Assembly (NCBI GenBank): GCA_024707225.1 | Contig: JANQAE010000001.1 | Location: 1,612,001-1,676,000 of the forward strand | Direction: 5' to 3' | Length of the DNA: 64,000 nt | Origin: Dokdonella sp. | Lineage (GTDB): Bacteria; Pseudomonadota; Gammaproteobacteria; Xanthomonadales; Rhodanobacteraceae | Shown: positions 63,163 to 64,000 of the stretch, piece after piece | Numbering within the stretch: position 1 is the stretch's first letter | How the letters are laid out: every line of letters begins with the position of its first letter | The notes under the pieces: generated by a model | What the model saw: only the letters and a program-made list of their open reading frames with translations | The model's database searches: none | Told to the model about the DNA's origin: nothing | Position numbers and translations under genes: made by a program

Positions 63163-64000
63163 ACGCACGACACCTGCGCCTGCGGCTGATCGCACTTTCG
63201 GTCGCTGCATGCCTGGCCGGACTGCCGGTCGCGCACGCGATGACCGCCGAGACGGCCCGCCGCGAAGAAATGCCGCGCGCGCCGCAGCGATCGGCCGGTC
63301 ACGAGTCGAAGAGCCAGGGTTCGATCGATCGCGGCTCGATGAATCATGACTCGATGGATCATGACTCGATGGATCATGACTCGATGGATCATGACTCGAT
63401 GGATCATGACTCGATGGATCATGACTCGATGGATCATGGCTCGATGGACCATGGCTCGATGGATCATGGCTCGATGGATCATGGCTCGATGGATCACGGC
63501 TCGATGGATCACGGCTCGATGGATCATGGTGCGATGGACCACGGCACCGCCGACGCGGCCGGGCCGCTCCTGCCGCCGATCACCGACGCCGACCGCGCGG
63601 CCGCGTTCCCGGATCTCGGCGGCATGCGCATGCAGGACCACATGGACGACGATCCGGTGCTGGCCTCGTTCGCGTTCGACCGGCTCGAATGGCAGGACGC
63701 GCCGGGCGATGCGGCCGCGTGGGAGACCAAGGCCTGGGTCGGCCGCAGCTTCGACCGGCTCTGGTTGCGCAGCGAGGGCGAACGCAGCGGCGGCCGCCTC
63801 GAGCACGCGCAGGCCGAGCTGCTGTGGAGCCACGCGTTCCATCCGTGGTGGGATCTGATGGTCGGCATCCGCCACGATTTCGCGCCGGGCGCGTCCAAGG
63901 ACTGGCTCGCGATCGGTGTGCAGGGGCTGGCGCCGTACAAGTTCGAGACGAAGGCGACCGCGTATCTGGCCGGCGACGGCCGCATCGCCGCCTCGTTCGA
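63159..64000 (+). CDS. copB: Copper resistance protein CopB, 3' end off window
   Basis: 280 codons visible. A signal peptide (LIALSVAACLAGLPVAHA) precedes a metal-binding repeat region of 14 pentapeptides (MDHDS/MDHGS type), then the outer-membrane barrel domain (FDRLEWQDAPGDAAAWETKA, HPWWDLMVGIRHDF, GVQGLAPYKFETKATAYLAG). CopB is an outer-membrane protein that binds or sequesters copper with CopA. ATG overlaps the copA stop. Confidence 0.94.
   Translation, partial: MNARHLRLRLIALSVAACLAGLPVAHAMTAETARREEMPRAPQRSAGHESKSQGSIDRGSMNHDSMDHDSMDHDSMDHDSMDHDSMDHDSMDHGSMDHGSMDHGSMDHGSMDHGSMDHGSMDHGAMDHGTADAAGPLLPPITDADRAAAFPDLGGMRMQDHMDDDPVLASFAFDRLEWQDAPGDAAAWETKAWVGRSFDRLWLRSEGERSGGRLEHAQAELLWSHAFHPWWDLMVGIRHDFAPGASKDWLAIGVQGLAPYKFETKATAYLAGDGRIAASF
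63342..63551 (+). repeat. 15-bp tandem repeats encoding the Met/His array of CopB
   Basis: Fourteen units: one MNHDS, five MDHDS, six MDHGS, then MDHGA and MDHGT. The MDHDS units are identical at DNA level (GATCATGACTCGATG), indicating recent expansion by slippage or unequal exchange. Confidence 0.92.

Noticed and set aside
60934-63210. 758-codon frame opposite copL and copA
   Set aside because: Antisense to copper-resistance genes with clear motifs; no domain in the product.
63342-63551. Possible CRISPR array
   Set aside because: The repeats are contiguous 15-bp coding units without spacers, in frame with CopB.

Overview
The window is high-GC DNA from a gammaproteobacterium, most likely of the Xanthomonadales/Lysobacterales (Dokdonella/Lysobacter-like). 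The clues are a CopL-CopA-CopB copper operon of the Xanthomonas type, a FecI/FecR/TonB-receptor regulatory unit, many secreted proteases and TPR/Sel1-type proteins, and a guaB-guaA locus used as an island insertion site. I cannot name the species from sequence alone.

Layout. (1) 1-8.8 kb: a lasso peptide locus. Maturation genes B (cut by the window edge) and C run rightward and meet an operon running leftward: ECF sigma factor, FecR-like anti-sigma, STN-type TonB-dependent receptor and lasso-peptide isopeptidase. The precursor gene must lie left of the window. (2) 9.0-20.97 kb: chromosomal accessory genes. These are a secreted transglutaminase-like protein coupled to an orphan Rhs-core protein and a small membrane protein, a lone large serine recombinase, a winged-helix/TPR regulator, a DUF1566 protein, a secreted S1 protease, a Sel1-like membrane protein and a thioredoxin-fold exported protein. 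(3) 21.0-36.9 kb: the backbone of a Tn4371-type integrative element read leftward. It carries relaxase, TraF-type peptidase, DUF2840, DNA methylase, ParA, RepA with iterons, AlpA-like HTH, DUF2285, XRE regulator, DUF736, ParB, DUF2958, two zinc-finger-like paralogues and two RadC proteins. The coupling protein and the trb mating-pair genes are missing, so it looks like a mobilizable remnant. The small genes at 33.4-36.9 kb are single-gene cassettes, each behind a near-identical structured leader of about 150 bp and followed by its own terminator. (4) 37.2-46.1 kb: a rightward defence island with RHH regulator, Vsr, C5-cytosine methylase, MORC/MutL-like GHKL ATPase, Mrr-type nuclease-SF2 helicase, an unknown protein, a PIN-like nuclease, a 41-codon leader ORF and an Eco29kI-type GIY-YIG endonuclease. 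A copy of the cassette leader lies on each side of it. (5) 46.2-49.6 kb: AlpA-like regulator, a coupled small gene pair and a P4-type tyrosine integrase with dyad arm sites next to the 3' end of guaA. (6) 49.6-64 kb: core chromosome with guaB/guaA and a secreted protein gene between them, a trypsin-like protease, a TRAP transporter with its lipoprotein, folD, a metzincin, a DUF1244 protein and copLAB (copB runs off the right end).

The most interesting points are the defence island as a unit, the repeated structured leader family, a shared C-terminal tail (LFASGFDD/IFASGFQ type) on secreted proteins, and a 22-bp tandem duplication that removes the stop codon of the first radC. Six genes (methylase, parB, GHKL ATPase, PIN-like, a small gene at 47.9 kb, copA) carry single-base frameshifts. 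Because these occur in both the mobile and the core region and several sit in homopolymers, base-calling error must be excluded before they are read as biology.
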